Below, piece by piece: positions 25,232 to 34,600 of a stretch of 64,000 nt of DNA. Position numbers and translations under genes: made by a program. Numbering within the stretch: position 1 is the stretch's first letter; every line of letters begins with the position of its first letter. Under the pieces are notes generated by a model. The model searched no databases and was not told where the DNA came from. It was given only the letters and a program-made list of their open reading frames with translations. The stretch is from Paenarthrobacter nitroguajacolicus (GTDB lineage Bacteria > Actinomycetota > Actinomycetes > Actinomycetales > Micrococcaceae). The stretch lies in assembly GCF_029952445.1 (NCBI RefSeq), contig NZ_JAQPPK010000002.1, positions 124,001 to 188,000 of the forward strand. The letters are read 5' to 3'.

Positions 25232-25261
25232 AGTATGGCCACCGACAACTTTTATTGTCAA
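25232..25261 (-). promoter_or_regulatory. leaderless promoter with overlapping operator
   Basis: On the minus strand TTGACA (25261-25256) and CATACT (25237-25232) are separated by 18 nt, and the ATG of the ArsR-type gene follows after 6 nt, so the mRNA should start at or next to the start codon. GACAA-N6-TTGTC (25244-25259) overlaps the -35 box and is a candidate autoregulatory site. Confidence 0.7.
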
Positions 25262-25291
25262 GAACTATTTTATGTTCGGGAGAGTTGCTCC

Positions 25292-25354
25292 CGTTGTGAG
25301 GCCCGCTCTGCGCCCTCCGAGCCTTGAATAGGGCGTAGAGCAGGCCTCGCAACG
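25292..25354. repeat. ~62-bp palindromic element, copy 1
   Basis: The arms 25292-25316 and 25330-25354 are complementary over 25 bp with three mismatches. The left arm begins CGTTGTGAGGCCCGCTCTGC. A second copy is at 48282-48341. This copy lies upstream of the pseudouridine synthase gene. Confidence 0.8.
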
Positions 25355-25375
25355 CCAGCAAAGTAGAATTGTCCG

Positions 25376-26311
25376 GTGATGCAATCCCCCCTCCCCGTAC
25401 GCGACGGCGTGAACGCCACCCGCCTCCGCCTCCCGGGCGAGGGCCCTTGGGTCACTGCGATGGACTACATGATGCATCGATGGGGACATATCGACCCCCA
25501 AGGCATCGAGGACCGGTTCGACGCCGGAGAGATCGTGGGTGAGGGCGGCGTACCCCTGACGCGGAGCACCAAACTGGAGGACCACACCTTCATCTGGTAC
25601 TACCGCACGCTGCCACCGGAAACCCGCCTTCCCGTGGAAATCAACATCCTTCACCAGGACGAACACATCCTCGTGGTGGACAAGCCGCACTTCCTCCCCA
25701 CCACCCCGGGCGGCACCTACATCCAGGAATCCGCGCTGGTAAGGCTCCGGAACCTGCTTGACCTTCCCGACCTCATCCCCATGCACCGCCTTGACCGGAT
25801 GACGGCCGGACTGCTGCTGCTCTCCACCAACCCGGAAACACGCGGCAAGTATCAGGTGCTCTTCGAAAAGCGTCAGGTCCAGAAAGAATACGAGTGCGTG
25901 TCCGCCGCGACGCCCGCCGCAGGTTATCCCGCCGTCGAATTTCCCGCCACAGTCCGCAATCGCATGACGAAATCGCGCAGCTACCTGCTCGCAGAGGTCA
26001 TCGACGGCGAACCGAACGCGGAAACGCGCATCGAGCAAGTAAGAACGTTCGACGCCGGCACTCACCAGCGCGCGCTGTACCGCCTGGAGCCCCACACCGG
26101 CAAGACGCACCAGCTCCGGGTGCACATGGCTTCGCTGGGACTGGGAATCGTCAACGACGCCTTCTACCCGGAACTGCTGGACAAGGCACCGGACGACTAC
26201 GCCAAACCGCTCCAACTCCTGGCCCGCGGCATCACGTTCGTGGACCCCATCACCAAGCAGCCCGTGGAATACCGGAGCCGCCTGGAGCTCAGCGAAGCCC
26301 ACCCCTCTTAA
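25376..26311 (+). CDS. RluA-family pseudouridine synthase
   Basis: 311 aa. The catalytic motif MHRLDRMTAGLLLL carries the essential Asp at about residue 138; HQDEHILVVDKPHFLPTTPG and PHTGKTHQLRVHMASLG are the other family motifs. The first ~85 residues are not an S4 domain, though RFDAGEIVGEGGVPLTRSTK is S4-like in spirit. It isomerises uridine in rRNA or tRNA; the target cannot be told. The start is GTG 25376 (ATG 25379 follows): TAGAAT at 25364-25369 with 6 nt to the GTG implies a leaderless message. Confidence 0.9.
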   Translation: MMQSPLPVRDGVNATRLRLPGEGPWVTAMDYMMHRWGHIDPQGIEDRFDAGEIVGEGGVPLTRSTKLEDHTFIWYYRTLPPETRLPVEINILHQDEHILVVDKPHFLPTTPGGTYIQESALVRLRNLLDLPDLIPMHRLDRMTAGLLLLSTNPETRGKYQVLFEKRQVQKEYECVSAATPAAGYPAVEFPATVRNRMTKSRSYLLAEVIDGEPNAETRIEQVRTFDAGTHQRALYRLEPHTGKTHQLRVHMASLGLGIVNDAFYPELLDKAPDDYAKPLQLLARGITFVDPITKQPVEYRSRLELSEAHPS

Positions 26312-26312
26312 T

Positions 26313-26377
26313 GCAACGCGGGGTCACTTATGGCCCATGTTCGCCCCAAACATGGGCCATTAGTGACCCCGCGTTGC
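26313..26377. repeat. 65-bp near-perfect hairpin (29-bp arms)
   Basis: The arms 26313-26341 and 26349-26377 are complementary over 29 bp with a single mismatch, around a 7-nt loop. The left arm begins GCAACGCGGGGTCACTTATG. It fills the whole space between the convergent pseudouridine synthase and macrodomain genes, so it probably also works as a bidirectional terminator. Confidence 0.85.
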
Positions 26378-26378
26378 T

Positions 26379-26918
26379 TCAGGCGCCAAACACGGAGCGG
26401 AAGACAGCCGTCGTATCTTCCGAAAACAGCACGAACTCCACCAACTCCAGCGGGCTGTCCGACGCCCTGCCCGCGGCGGGCGACGACGCGAACCGGTCGA
26501 CGGCGTCGAACGCTATTTCCGCAACCTGCCGGGCATCCCAGCCGTAAATACCGGCACTGACCGCCGGGAAAGCCACGGACCGGGCACCCAGGCCATCAGC
26601 CACGGTCAAACTCTCCCGGAAACAGGACCCGAGCAACTCCGGGTCGGTCTCGCCGGCATGCCGGTTCGGCCCCACCGTATGGATCACCCAGCGCGCCGGG
26701 AGCTTGAAGCCGGGTGTCGCCACGGCGGCTCCGACCGGAAGCCCGGCCGGCAACCCAGCCCGCCTCAACCCACGGCACGCCTCTAGGAGCTCCGGCCCGG
26801 CGGCCCTGTGGATGGCACCGTCCACTCCCCCTCCACCGAGCAGCGAGGAATTGGCTGCATTGACGATTGCATCCACGGAGCGGGTTGTGATGTCCCCCTG
26901 CAGGATCTCGATGCGCAT
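26379..26918 (-). CDS. macrodomain protein (MacroD-type O-acetyl-ADP-ribose deacetylase)
   Basis: 179 aa, a single macrodomain. MRIEILQGDITTRSVDAIVN then AANSSLLGGGGVDGAIHRAA are the MacroD-type ADP-ribose-binding and catalytic loops; WVIHTVGP and FPAVSAGIYGWD complete the pocket. It hydrolyses O-acetyl-ADP-ribose and/or removes ADP-ribose from proteins in the cytoplasm. The ATG at 26918 is where homology begins; the frame stays open further upstream but reads antisense to the DedA gene. Divergent from the DedA gene. Confidence 0.93.
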   Translation of the reverse strand: MRIEILQGDITTRSVDAIVNAANSSLLGGGGVDGAIHRAAGPELLEACRGLRRAGLPAGLPVGAAVATPGFKLPARWVIHTVGPNRHAGETDPELLGSCFRESLTVADGLGARSVAFPAVSAGIYGWDARQVAEIAFDAVDRFASSPAAGRASDSPLELVEFVLFSEDTTAVFRSVFGA

Positions 26919-26972
26919 GCCCACAGTCTGGCGCCCGAGCGGCGGAAGCGGCAAGTGCGATACCTTGTGCGC

Positions 26973-27614
26973 ATGGACATCACCGCCCCGGAGACATGGG
27001 GATCCGCAATTTACCTGTGGATCGTCCCTATGGTGCTTGGTGATGCCGTTTTTCCGCCGATTCCCTCCGAAATGGTGGTCATCACCGGCGGAGCGCTCGC
27101 AGCCGACGGACACGCCAACTTCTGGCTGATCCTGTTCCTGGCCGCGTTCGCTTCCTGGCTCGGTGACATGGCGGTCTTCATGCTGTTCAGACGCCGGATC
27201 AGCCACGTCCTGGACCGCTGGTCGTGGGGCCGCCGCGTCCACCGCGGCATCCACGAAGCCATCGCGAAGGCCGGCCGGTCCTCAGCATACGGCGCGATCA
27301 TCGGCGCGCGCTTCATCCCGGGCGGCCGGCTCGCGACATCCGCTGCAGCCGGGATCGCCAACGTTTCCGTCCGTGGGTTCGGTTTCTGCGCCAGCCTGGG
27401 CGGCATCCTGTGGGCGGTGTGGCAGGTAGGACTCGGCTACTTCACCGGGTCCACCACCAAGCTGCCCTTTTGGGCCAGCTCAATCATCGGGGTGGGCGTT
27501 GGGTTGGTCATCGGCGTGGTGGTGGGCCTGATCGTCACGCGTCGGCGCGGCACCCGCTCCCCCGTGGACGAGCCGTTCGACGGCGACGCACCCCAGCCCG
27601 AAGAGGGCGTGTAG
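26973..27614 (+). CDS. DedA-family (SNARE-associated) membrane protein
   Basis: 213 aa, about five membrane segments. DAVFPPIPSEMVVITGGALA is the family's N-terminal signature, and GARFIPGGRLATSAAAGIAN carries the conserved F/GARFxPGxR motif of DedA/PF09335. DedA proteins are undecaprenyl-phosphate or phosphatidylethanolamine-type lipid flippases or maintain membrane homeostasis. The start is ATG 26973, with TACCTT (26961-26966) 6 nt before it; GTG 26967 is the alternative. The acidic C-terminal tail is cytoplasmic. Confidence 0.9.
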   Translation: MDITAPETWGSAIYLWIVPMVLGDAVFPPIPSEMVVITGGALAADGHANFWLILFLAAFASWLGDMAVFMLFRRRISHVLDRWSWGRRVHRGIHEAIAKAGRSSAYGAIIGARFIPGGRLATSAAAGIANVSVRGFGFCASLGGILWAVWQVGLGYFTGSTTKLPFWASSIIGVGVGLVIGVVVGLIVTRRRGTRSPVDEPFDGDAPQPEEGV

Positions 27615-27616
27615 CC

Positions 27617-27922
27617 CTAAACGGGCGACCAACGTCCGCGGCTGCGGCGCAGCACATAAAGGCTCCCGGTGACGGCAACACGTTCGACGGCGTCCCGCAT
27701 CATGGCAGCCGACGTCCGGGCTTCGTCGTTCTCGCCTGAGTAATCACGGTCGCCCACTGTGAAGCGGAGACTGATTTGCGGTACGCCGCCCACGATGTCC
27801 AGCTGGTTGGCTTCAACGTGGTGACGGGTTTCCAAGGCCTCGATCGCTGCGGCCATGACCGACTCCGGAGCATTGCCCGGTTTGAGGCCGGTGATCTTCA
27901 ACTTGGTCTGGAACGATGGCAT
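27617..27922 (-). CDS. small conserved hypothetical protein
   Basis: 101 aa, not recognised. It reads as an alpha/beta protein (MPSFQTKLKITGLKPGNAPE; LDIVGGVPQISLRFTVGDRD) with a basic C-terminus (YVLRRSRGRWSPV). No signal peptide or membrane segment. It ends 3 bp from the stop of the DedA gene. Good codon bias and a clear ATG support a real gene. Confidence 0.65.
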   Translation of the reverse strand: MPSFQTKLKITGLKPGNAPESVMAAAIEALETRHHVEANQLDIVGGVPQISLRFTVGDRDYSGENDEARTSAAMMRDAVERVAVTGSLYVLRRSRGRWSPV

Positions 27923-27943
27923 CCCACCACCCTAACGCTCCTG

Positions 27944-28015
27944 CACATCCCACCCCCTTCACCGGATCCCTCCCTCACTGGTGATGGAGGGATCCGTTTA
28001 AGGGGGTGGGATGTG
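27944..28015. repeat. 72-bp composite hairpin carrying the CATCCCACCCCC motif
   Basis: Outer arms CACATCCCACCCCCTT (27944-27959) and AAGGGGGTGGGATGTG (28000-28015) pair perfectly; an inner 11-bp stem CGGATCCCTCC (27963-27973) pairs with 27986-27996. It lies downstream of ppc and upstream of the 101-aa gene, both on the minus strand. The outer arm shares its sequence with the tandem repeats at 44127-44266. It probably terminates ppc or the hypothetical gene. Confidence 0.75.
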
Positions 28016-28027
28016 GGAGAGGGTTTG

Positions 28028-30826
28028 TTATCCGGTGTTGCGCAGGCCGGCGGCCACGCCATTGACCGTGATGAGCATGGCGCGCTGGAGCCGCTCGTCG
28101 ATCTCCGCACCGGAGACCGACTCCTCGCGGACACGGCGGAGGAGTTCCACCTGCAGGTAGCTGATGGGGTCCAGGTACTGGTCGCGGATTTCCAGTGAGC
28201 GCTTCAGGGTTGGCTGGGCGTCCAGCAGCTCGATCTCCCCGGTGAGCCGTTCCACCTCGGCCACAGTGAGCTCATACTCGTCACGGATCATGTGGAACAA
28301 GCGGTGCAGTTCCCCGGGGACCAACGACGAAACATAGTGTCCCGCGATCTCCATGTCGGTTTTGGCCAGGGTCATTTCCACGTTGGAGATGACCGAGCGG
28401 AAGAAGTGCCAGCGGTCCATCATTTCAACCAGTTGCCCTGTGTTGCCGGCTTCACGGGCGGCCTTCAGGCCCGAGCCCACGCCGAACCAGCCGGGGACGA
28501 TCTGCCGGGACTGAGTCCACCCGAAGACCCATGGAATGGCACGGAGTCCGCCAAGTCCTGCTCCGGAGTCCGGGCGCTTGGATGGCCGCGATCCGATGTT
28601 CAGGGAACCCAGTTGCTCCACAGGCGTGGAGGCCAGGAAGTAGGCGGGAAGGTCGGGATCGTCAATGAGCTTGCGGTACCGGGCGAAGGCGGCGTCGGAA
28701 ATGGTCTCCATGACGTTGGCGTAGCGTTCGCGCTCGTCTTCGGAGGTACGCGGCGTGCGGTGGAGGGCCGAACCCTGCATGACGGCGGCCAAGGACAGTT
28801 CCAGATTCTCGCGGGCCAGCTCAGGGAGGGAGTATTTGTCGGAGATGACTTCGCCCTGCTCAGTGAACTTGATTTCCCCTTCGAGGACACCGTTCGGCTG
28901 GGCCATGATGGCGTCGTACGTGGGTCCGCCACCACGGCCAACGGAACCACCGCGGCCATGGAACAAGCGCACCCGCACGCCATGCTTGGCCGCAATGTCA
29001 CGCAGCTTGCGCTGCGTCTTGTGGATCTCCCACTGGCTGGTCATCACGCCGGATTCCTTGTTGGAATCTGAGTAGCCGAGCATGACTTCCTGGATGTCTC
29101 CACGGAGACGGACAAGTTCCCGGTAGGACGGATCGGAGAGCAACTGGTCCACGATCTCCGCCGAGGCACGCAGTTCTTCCACGGTTTCCAGCAGCGGAGC
29201 AAAGCCGATCTTGGCGTGGGGCTTGGCACCGAAGAGGTCGATCAAACCGGCCTCGCGGGCAAGCACTGCCGCGGCAAGGACGTCGTCAGCACCGCGGGTC
29301 ATGGAAATGATGTAGGTCTCCACCACGTCCGGGCCGTAGGTGTGCAGGGCCTGCCGGATGCTGCGGAAGACGTCATAGGTGCCATCTGCCGTGCCCTCGA
29401 GTTTGATCGGGTGGCCGGAGAGCGGCCTGCGCGATGCGAGCTCAGCGCCGAGGAACTCGAACCGCTCCTCCCGGGTCAGTTCGCCGTACGGCTTTTCGGT
29501 GCCGAGCCGGTCCACAAGCTGTCCGACGGCGTCATGGTGGTAGTCGGCATGCTCACGGATGTCCAGGGTGGCCAGATGCAGGCCGAAAGCGGCGATGGCC
29601 CGGCGTACACGTGCCAGGGCACCATCAGCCACCAGCGCGGCAGAATGGTTCCGCAGGGAGTCCTCCAGCAGGCCGAACTCTGCGAGCAGCTCAGAGGTAG
29701 TGGCGTAATCGCGGCCGGGTTGGTGATGGGTGGAACCGGACACGCGGCGGCCAGTGTTGATCAGCTTCGCCTTGATACAGGTCAGCTTGAGACGGTAGGG
29801 CTCCTGGGCGTTCAGTTCGAGGATGCGCTTGTCCAGGCCGGGCAGGTTCTTCAAGTCCTCCGTGATGGAATCCAGCAGCTCCTGGTCGGCACCGAAGAGG
29901 GCCGTGGAATTGGAAAGGACAGAAATGAGTTCATCGATCAAGGCAATGCTGATCCGGACGGCATTCTGGTTCTGCAGCTGCAGGATCTCGCGTGTCACGG
30001 CTGCAGTGACATTCGGGTTGCCGTCGCGGTCCCCACCGATCCACGAACCAAAACGCAGCGGGGCAGCTGCTGCGGGCAGCTTGACGCCGTGCTCCTCCAG
30101 GAGCTCGGAGAGGTCAGTCAGCATCTCCGGCATGGCGTCGGTGAGGATGCTGTTCAAGTAGTAGATCGCGTTACGGGCTTCGTCCACCGGAGTCGGGCGA
30201 ACCTGCCGGAGCTCATCCGTCTGCCACATCTGGTCGATGATTTCGGCAAGCTGGCGGTCCTGGCGGCGCCTGGCCGAGGTGCCTTCGGCCGTGGGCTCGG
30301 CCAGGACATCGGAGAGCTTCCGGACCTTGTCCAGCACGGAACGACGCGAAGCCTCGGTGGGGTGGGCCGTGAAGATGGGACGCACGTCGAGTTCGTTGAT
30401 CACGTCCTGCAGAACCTGGGGTCCGGCCTGACCGGCGATCTCGGATACGGCCTTGGCCAGCCAGCCATCCTTTTCCTGGCGGGTACGGAGTCCACGCACG
30501 CGGTGCACCTGCTCAGCTGCGTTGCTGAGGTGGAAGTAGAACGCAAAGGCGCGGACAAGATCGGTCGCCTGGTCCAGCGGCAGGGAGGCGAGCAGCTCGC
30601 GCACCTGGGCTACGACGTCGTGCGCGCTCCATGGGCCTGTGGCATCGGCGCCGCCCCGCGCGGCCTCCTTTGATTCCTTGGTCAGCAAGCGAACCTGCTC
30701 CACAAGCTGCAGCAGTTCCGGACCGTGCTGCCGGACCAGCGACTCCCCCAGGAGGGTGGAAACGCGGCGTACGTCGGCCCGCAGTTCTGCAGCGAGATCG
30801 GTGTCTTGATGGGCAGTGTGAACCAT
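28028..30826 (-). CDS. ppc: phosphoenolpyruvate carboxylase
   Basis: 932 aa, full length. Signature motifs: [19 protein letters not shown] (catalytic His, N-terminal third), [31 protein letters not shown] (catalytic loop), [12 protein letters not shown], and the C-terminal GLRNTG. It carboxylates PEP with bicarbonate to oxaloacetate, refilling the TCA cycle. It stands alone, with no allied gene in the same operon; a composite hairpin follows it. 30827-31010 holds its promoter, but I assign no boxes. Confidence 0.97.
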   Translation of the reverse strand: MVHTAHQDTDLAAELRADVRRVSTLLGESLVRQHGPELLQLVEQVRLLTKESKEAARGGADATGPWSAHDVVAQVRELLASLPLDQATDLVRAFAFYFHLSNAAEQVHRVRGLRTRQEKDGWLAKAVSEIAGQAGPQVLQDVINELDVRPIFTAHPTEASRRSVLDKVRKLSDVLAEPTAEGTSARRRQDRQLAEIIDQMWQTDELRQVRPTPVDEARNAIYYLNSILTDAMPEMLTDLSELLEEHGVKLPAAAAPLRFGSWIGGDRDGNPNVTAAVTREILQLQNQNAVRISIALIDELISVLSNSTALFGADQELLDSITEDLKNLPGLDKRILELNAQEPYRLKLTCIKAKLINTGRRVSGSTHHQPGRDYATTSELLAEFGLLEDSLRNHSAALVADGALARVRRAIAAFGLHLATLDIREHADYHHDAVGQLVDRLGTEKPYGELTREERFEFLGAELASRRPLSGHPIKLEGTADGTYDVFRSIRQALHTYGPDVVETYIISMTRGADDVLAAAVLAREAGLIDLFGAKPHAKIGFAPLLETVEELRASAEIVDQLLSDPSYRELVRLRGDIQEVMLGYSDSNKESGVMTSQWEIHKTQRKLRDIAAKHGVRVRLFHGRGGSVGRGGGPTYDAIMAQPNGVLEGEIKFTEQGEVISDKYSLPELARENLELSLAAVMQGSALHRTPRTSEDERERYANVMETISDAAFARYRKLIDDPDLPAYFLASTPVEQLGSLNIGSRPSKRPDSGAGLGGLRAIPWVFGWTQSRQIVPGWFGVGSGLKAAREAGNTGQLVEMMDRWHFFRSVISNVEMTLAKTDMEIAGHYVSSLVPGELHRLFHMIRDEYELTVAEVERLTGEIELLDAQPTLKRSLEIRDQYLDPISYLQVELLRRVREESVSGAEIDERLQRAMLITVNGVAAGLRNTG

Positions 30827-31010
30827 GGATACATACCTTCGGGGTCAGGGTTTGGCCCGTACACTGCGCTGGATACTGTGAGCCGGATTACTGTTGTTTC
30901 CTACGGGATCTTACCCGGACCCAACCCCAGCCAAGAATGCGTCTCAGAATTTGGCGCGCGTTTTGCCTCCCGGCCGTAACGCCCTAAAGGCCTGGTCCAG
31001 TGGCCCACGT

Positions 31011-32579
31011 TTAGTAGTTGCAGGCAAAGTTGGCGGTGGTGAGCCCCGGTCCGCTGAGGGAGTACCTGAGCACTCCGCCGGACTTGGGCACCTTGGGGGC
31101 AGATTCCAGGTGGAAGTGGAGGTCGCTCCTCTGGATCGAATTTGTTACGCAGGACAAGGCATTCGAACTTGCCGCGGAACACGACCAGCCAGCAGGCGCC
31201 GTAACAGAGCTGGCTTGGATGACGTCATTATCTTCCAGCGCTATGACAACTTTGCCGTTTCCCAATGGTTCGGTTCCTGACGCGGTGAAAGCGATATCCC
31301 AGCGAGAAACGCTGGAAGTCTGTGTACCGTTACGGTCCGTCGTAGTGACCCATTTCGCTGAACCGCCGACGGCGGCCAAGACAGTAGCGGGCCTTGGCGC
31401 TGGAGCTTGGGGCGGTGGAGCTTTGGACGGTGACGGTGCGGGCGTGGGGACGGTAACGGGCTCAGGCTCCGGAGGAGCTGCGCTCAGTGGCTGTTGTTCC
31501 GCGGGAAACGGCACCGCCGGGACAGGCACAGCGGCGGGCTCACTGGTGGGCGGCGGCGCAGGAGGCGTTGGATTGGGCTGCTCATGCACAGCGCCGGTTT
31601 CAAGGGCCCTGGGCTCCGAGGAAGAATCGGGGGAAATGAGATCCACGATTCCTAACGCCCCCAATGCCAGCCCAACAGCGGCGGCCATGCTGATGGCCAT
31701 GACCGCAGGCTTTGCCAGGACGGGTAGGGCAAGGAATCCCTTCACCGGCAGAATGCCGCCCAGTACGCCAAGTCCGGCACTTTTTCCAACCCATACCGCC
31801 AGTGGGATACCCGTCACCAAGGGGAGAAGCACGGTCCGCATGGTCCCTTGGACGTCTTTGAGCTCTGCCAACGCCGCCGTGCACTTGGCACAGCCTTCAA
31901 GATGCCGACGGACCCGGAGCTCAGCTGCACTGGAGAGCCCGCCCCGGATGAAATAGCCGAGTTTCGAGGCGAACTCCGTGCAGGCGTCAGCCGCGCTTTC
32001 GGAAAGGTGGAACTGGAGGTATTGCCTCCTCAATCCCTCCCGGGCGCGGACAGCCAGTGCCGAAACGGCATTGGCGGAGAGGCCCAAGATGGGTGCGACG
32101 ACCGCCGGTTTCATCCGTTCAACGTCCAGGTACCACAGGACGGCCTGCCACCTTTCCGGCAAGGCCCGGAACGCCTGGGCCACTGTGCTCGACTCGAAAG
32201 CACTGACGGCAGCGTCGGGCTCGGCAACCGTTTGGTCCAGTACGGCTTCGTCGCCGCTGGGCAATACTTTGCCGCTCTTTCGATTCTGTTGGTGGGACAA
32301 CCGGGTCACCGTGGACAACAGATATGCACGGAAGAACATGTCCGGCCCTTTGCCTGCAACCAGGCTCTGCAGTACCGATTGAAAGGCTTCGGCTACTACG
32401 TCTTCAGCGTCACTGGGGTTATCTACGTTCCGTCTGGCGACAGTGGAGGCGATGGAAAGGTGGCGCTGGTACAGATGGTCGAACGCGGACATGTCTCCGC
32501 TGCGGACCAACGCAATGAGGTGCCCATCATCGTCGACCTTGACGTCGGATTTGTTGCCCGAGCGTGACCGCCGCGCCAT
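31011..32579 (-). CDS. ECF sigma factor fused to an anti-sigma-like zinc finger, membrane segment and extracellular domain
   Basis: 522 aa. Sigma region 2 (about 20-95; DHLYQRHLSIASTVARRNVD and DAEDVVAEAFQSVLQSL) and region 4 (about 130-190; AFRALPERWQAVLWYLDVER, LGLSANAVSALAVRAREGLR). A zinc-finger motif HLEGCAKC follows (H226, C230, C233), as in ZAS anti-sigma factors. Then hydrophobic stretches at about 247-275 and 283-313, a Pro/Ala-rich linker (about 330-405), and an outer domain of about 115 residues with paired Cys. The layout matches the class of actinobacterial ECFs with C-terminal anti-sigma-like and extracellular extensions (ECF53-like). The sigma domain would be held at the membrane until a signal frees it. 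Confidence 0.88.
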   Translation of the reverse strand: MARRSRSGNKSDVKVDDDGHLIALVRSGDMSAFDHLYQRHLSIASTVARRNVDNPSDAEDVVAEAFQSVLQSLVAGKGPDMFFRAYLLSTVTRLSHQQNRKSGKVLPSGDEAVLDQTVAEPDAAVSAFESSTVAQAFRALPERWQAVLWYLDVERMKPAVVAPILGLSANAVSALAVRAREGLRRQYLQFHLSESAADACTEFASKLGYFIRGGLSSAAELRVRRHLEGCAKCTAALAELKDVQGTMRTVLLPLVTGIPLAVWVGKSAGLGVLGGILPVKGFLALPVLAKPAVMAISMAAAVGLALGALGIVDLISPDSSSEPRALETGAVHEQPNPTPPAPPPTSEPAAVPVPAVPFPAEQQPLSAAPPEPEPVTVPTPAPSPSKAPPPQAPAPRPATVLAAVGGSAKWVTTTDRNGTQTSSVSRWDIAFTASGTEPLGNGKVVIALEDNDVIQASSVTAPAGWSCSAASSNALSCVTNSIQRSDLHFHLESAPKVPKSGGVLRYSLSGPGLTTANFACNY

Positions 32580-32728
32580 CTACGGCGCCCCCAAAACGTA
32601 CTGAACCCTGCCCATATATATGGAGTGGGGGCAACCGGCCAGTCGTGACGCCACTTTGTACAGAGTCTTTACCAACGTTTGTCAGGGCCGCTTCGTCACG
32701 AAACGGCCCTTCCGCGCACTGTTCGGAT

Positions 32729-33502
32729 ATGACATCGTTCCGGACAAAATCACTCGCAGAATGCACCTTTTCGCGACATCTTCTGTTGCGTAGATGGCAG
32801 ACCACCAGCTATCAAGCCGGGTGGCGGTTCCACTCGGATTGGTTCCAACCCGAGGTCCGGACAGTGGTGACATCCCTGGCCAGGAGCGCCGTGGTTCCGG
32901 CAATCACCGCCAAATCCCTGGGCGCTGCCCGCGCAAGAAACGGTGTCAGCATCAGCGAGACCATGACGGATTTCCGGGCCCTCTTCATCGCCGCAAAACA
33001 ATCCCTGGACGTCGACGCCCTTCAATCATTGGCTGAGGGCTGGGCCGAGGTGGCCGAGACCGCCCCGCCGATCTCGTGCACGGATGTTTACACAGGTCTG
33101 GCCACCCAAGCTCATTTCCAACGCCGGATCCACGAAGTATCCGGGTTCGCTGCAGGATACCAGGGTGCACATGCGCTGGCGGTCATCTCGGTGCCTGGTC
33201 CCCAGGAGAGCCGCAGCCATTGCTGGACGCTGCTCGCCCAGTTGGGTGACGCCGTCAAAGGACAACTGGGCGGAACCGGAGCTACTGCCATGTATCAGGA
33301 CTCCGCCGTCCACATCCTGTTTCCCATCAGCGAGGGCAACCTGTCCAGGATGGTGCAGTGCAAAGCGGCCATTGAAGCCGTGGGGGACGGCGCCCTCAGG
33401 CCGGCCCGCATCAAGTTCTACCCGCTGGCCTCCGCTGCCACGGCCTTATCGGCGGCTACTACGGCCCGAACCAGGCTGGACTCTTCCTGCGATTCGAACT
33501 AA
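32729..33502 (+). CDS. hypothetical protein, divergent from the ECF fusion
   Basis: 257 aa from ATG 32729; not recognised. The middle reads as soluble alpha/beta (TVVTSLARSAVVPAITAKSL; MTDFRALFIAAKQSLDVDAL; AHALAVISVPGPQESRSHCW), with similarity in style to the alpha/beta frames of GGDEF-like or sensor proteins, but no signature motif is visible. The start is uncertain: the frame opens at 32564 and overlaps the divergent sigma gene, so a later start is needed, and one further in (for example near 32963) cannot be excluded. The first ~50 residues look less protein-like than the rest. Confidence 0.5.
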   Translation: MTSFRTKSLAECTFSRHLLLRRWQTTSYQAGWRFHSDWFQPEVRTVVTSLARSAVVPAITAKSLGAARARNGVSISETMTDFRALFIAAKQSLDVDALQSLAEGWAEVAETAPPISCTDVYTGLATQAHFQRRIHEVSGFAAGYQGAHALAVISVPGPQESRSHCWTLLAQLGDAVKGQLGGTGATAMYQDSAVHILFPISEGNLSRMVQCKAAIEAVGDGALRPARIKFYPLASAATALSAATTARTRLDSSCDSN

Positions 33503-33598
33503 AGGGATCCCAGCCCATCCCGTCATATATTGGGACTTTCCGACACTCATTCTCTGATGGATAATCCCGGGGCTCTCCGGGGACGAACCATCACACGC

Positions 33599-33635
33599 GG
33601 CTCGCGCTGGCATGGGTTGGGGGCCAGCGCGAGCC
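33599..33635. terminator. 13-bp GC stem-loop
   Basis: GGCTCGCGCTGGC (33599-33611) pairs perfectly with GCCAGCGCGAGCC (33623-33635) around an 11-nt loop, downstream of the hypothetical gene at 32729-33502 and upstream of the DUF1684 gene. No T-tract. A TTGACA at 33731-33736 follows, consistent with a separate promoter for the next gene. Confidence 0.6.
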
Positions 33636-33775
33636 GTCCCACACTGCCCACCGCACGTCGGGCGGCACAGGCGGCGCAGGCAACACAGGCAACACCACGA
33701 ATTCAGGGAATTCAGCAGCACGGTGCATGGTTGACAGGAGTGCAAACAGCGCGCGACCCTCAGCCAAGGAGACCC

Positions 33776-34600
33776 ATGAGTTCGCCTACCACAGCAACCG
33801 ACCCCCGGATCGCCCGATGGGAGCGGTTCCGTGAGGGCCGGAATTCAGCGCTCGCCACCGAGCACGGCTGGTTGACGCTGACTTCGTTTCAGTGGCTTGG
33901 CCCGGAACCGTCCCACCTTGAGCTGGCACCGGGCCTCTGGTCCACGGACGGGACAACGGCTTTCCTGACGGCCGGCCCCGCAGACGGCATCACTGTGGTG
34001 GGCAGCGGAGAGGCCGTGGATGGAACCATCAGCGCGGTTCTGGAGGACGAAGAGTCCCTCATGTGGGTCCAGTACGGCGGTGCGGACGGCAAGCAGGTAG
34101 TGGTGGAACTGGCCATGCGTGCCGACAAGTACGCAATCCGCACCCGAGATGACGCATCTCCGGTCCTCACGGAGTTCACGGCAGTGCCGACCTATGACTA
34201 CAACCCGGATTGGGTGATCAACGGCCTCTTCGAGCCGTACGCCGAACCCCAGGACGTCCCCATCGGCACGGCCAACCCCCTGGTTGACGGGGTTCATCGT
34301 TCCGTGGGCGAGGTCGTGTTCCGCGTCCCGGGCATCGGGCACGAGATCCGGCTCCATGCCGAGGCGGAAAAGCTGGGCGCACTCAATGTCACGTTCCACG
34401 ATGAAACCAATGGCGACACAACGGATGAGTGGCGCAAGGTCTTCATTCCACGGCCCCGGCCCGATGGCTCCGTGGTGATCGATTTCAACCGCGCCATCAA
34501 CTACCCCAGCGCCTTTACCCCCTATGGCACCTGCCCCATGCCTGTCCGCGGCAATTCGATCGATGTGCGGGTGGAAGCCGGGGAGAAGATCCCCGGCTAG
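33776..34600 (+). CDS. DUF1684-family protein
   Basis: 274 aa. RIARWERFREGRNSALATEH and GWLTLTSFQWLG at the start and RAINYPSAFTPYGTCPMP near the end are the DUF1684 pattern; the AINYPxFxPYxxC motif in particular is diagnostic. The fold is probably a beta-barrel; the function is unknown. The ATG at 33776 has a clear AAGGAG at 33766-33771. Its stop codon overlaps the stop of the convergent acyl-CoA dehydrogenase gene in a shared CTAG. Confidence 0.88.
   Translation: MSSPTTATDPRIARWERFREGRNSALATEHGWLTLTSFQWLGPEPSHLELAPGLWSTDGTTAFLTAGPADGITVVGSGEAVDGTISAVLEDEESLMWVQYGGADGKQVVVELAMRADKYAIRTRDDASPVLTEFTAVPTYDYNPDWVINGLFEPYAEPQDVPIGTANPLVDGVHRSVGEVVFRVPGIGHEIRLHAEAEKLGALNVTFHDETNGDTTDEWRKVFIPRPRPDGSVVIDFNRAINYPSAFTPYGTCPMPVRGNSIDVRVEAGEKIPG

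Noticed and set aside
29216..30673. 485-codon plus-strand frame
   Set aside because: Antisense to ppc; no domain pattern.
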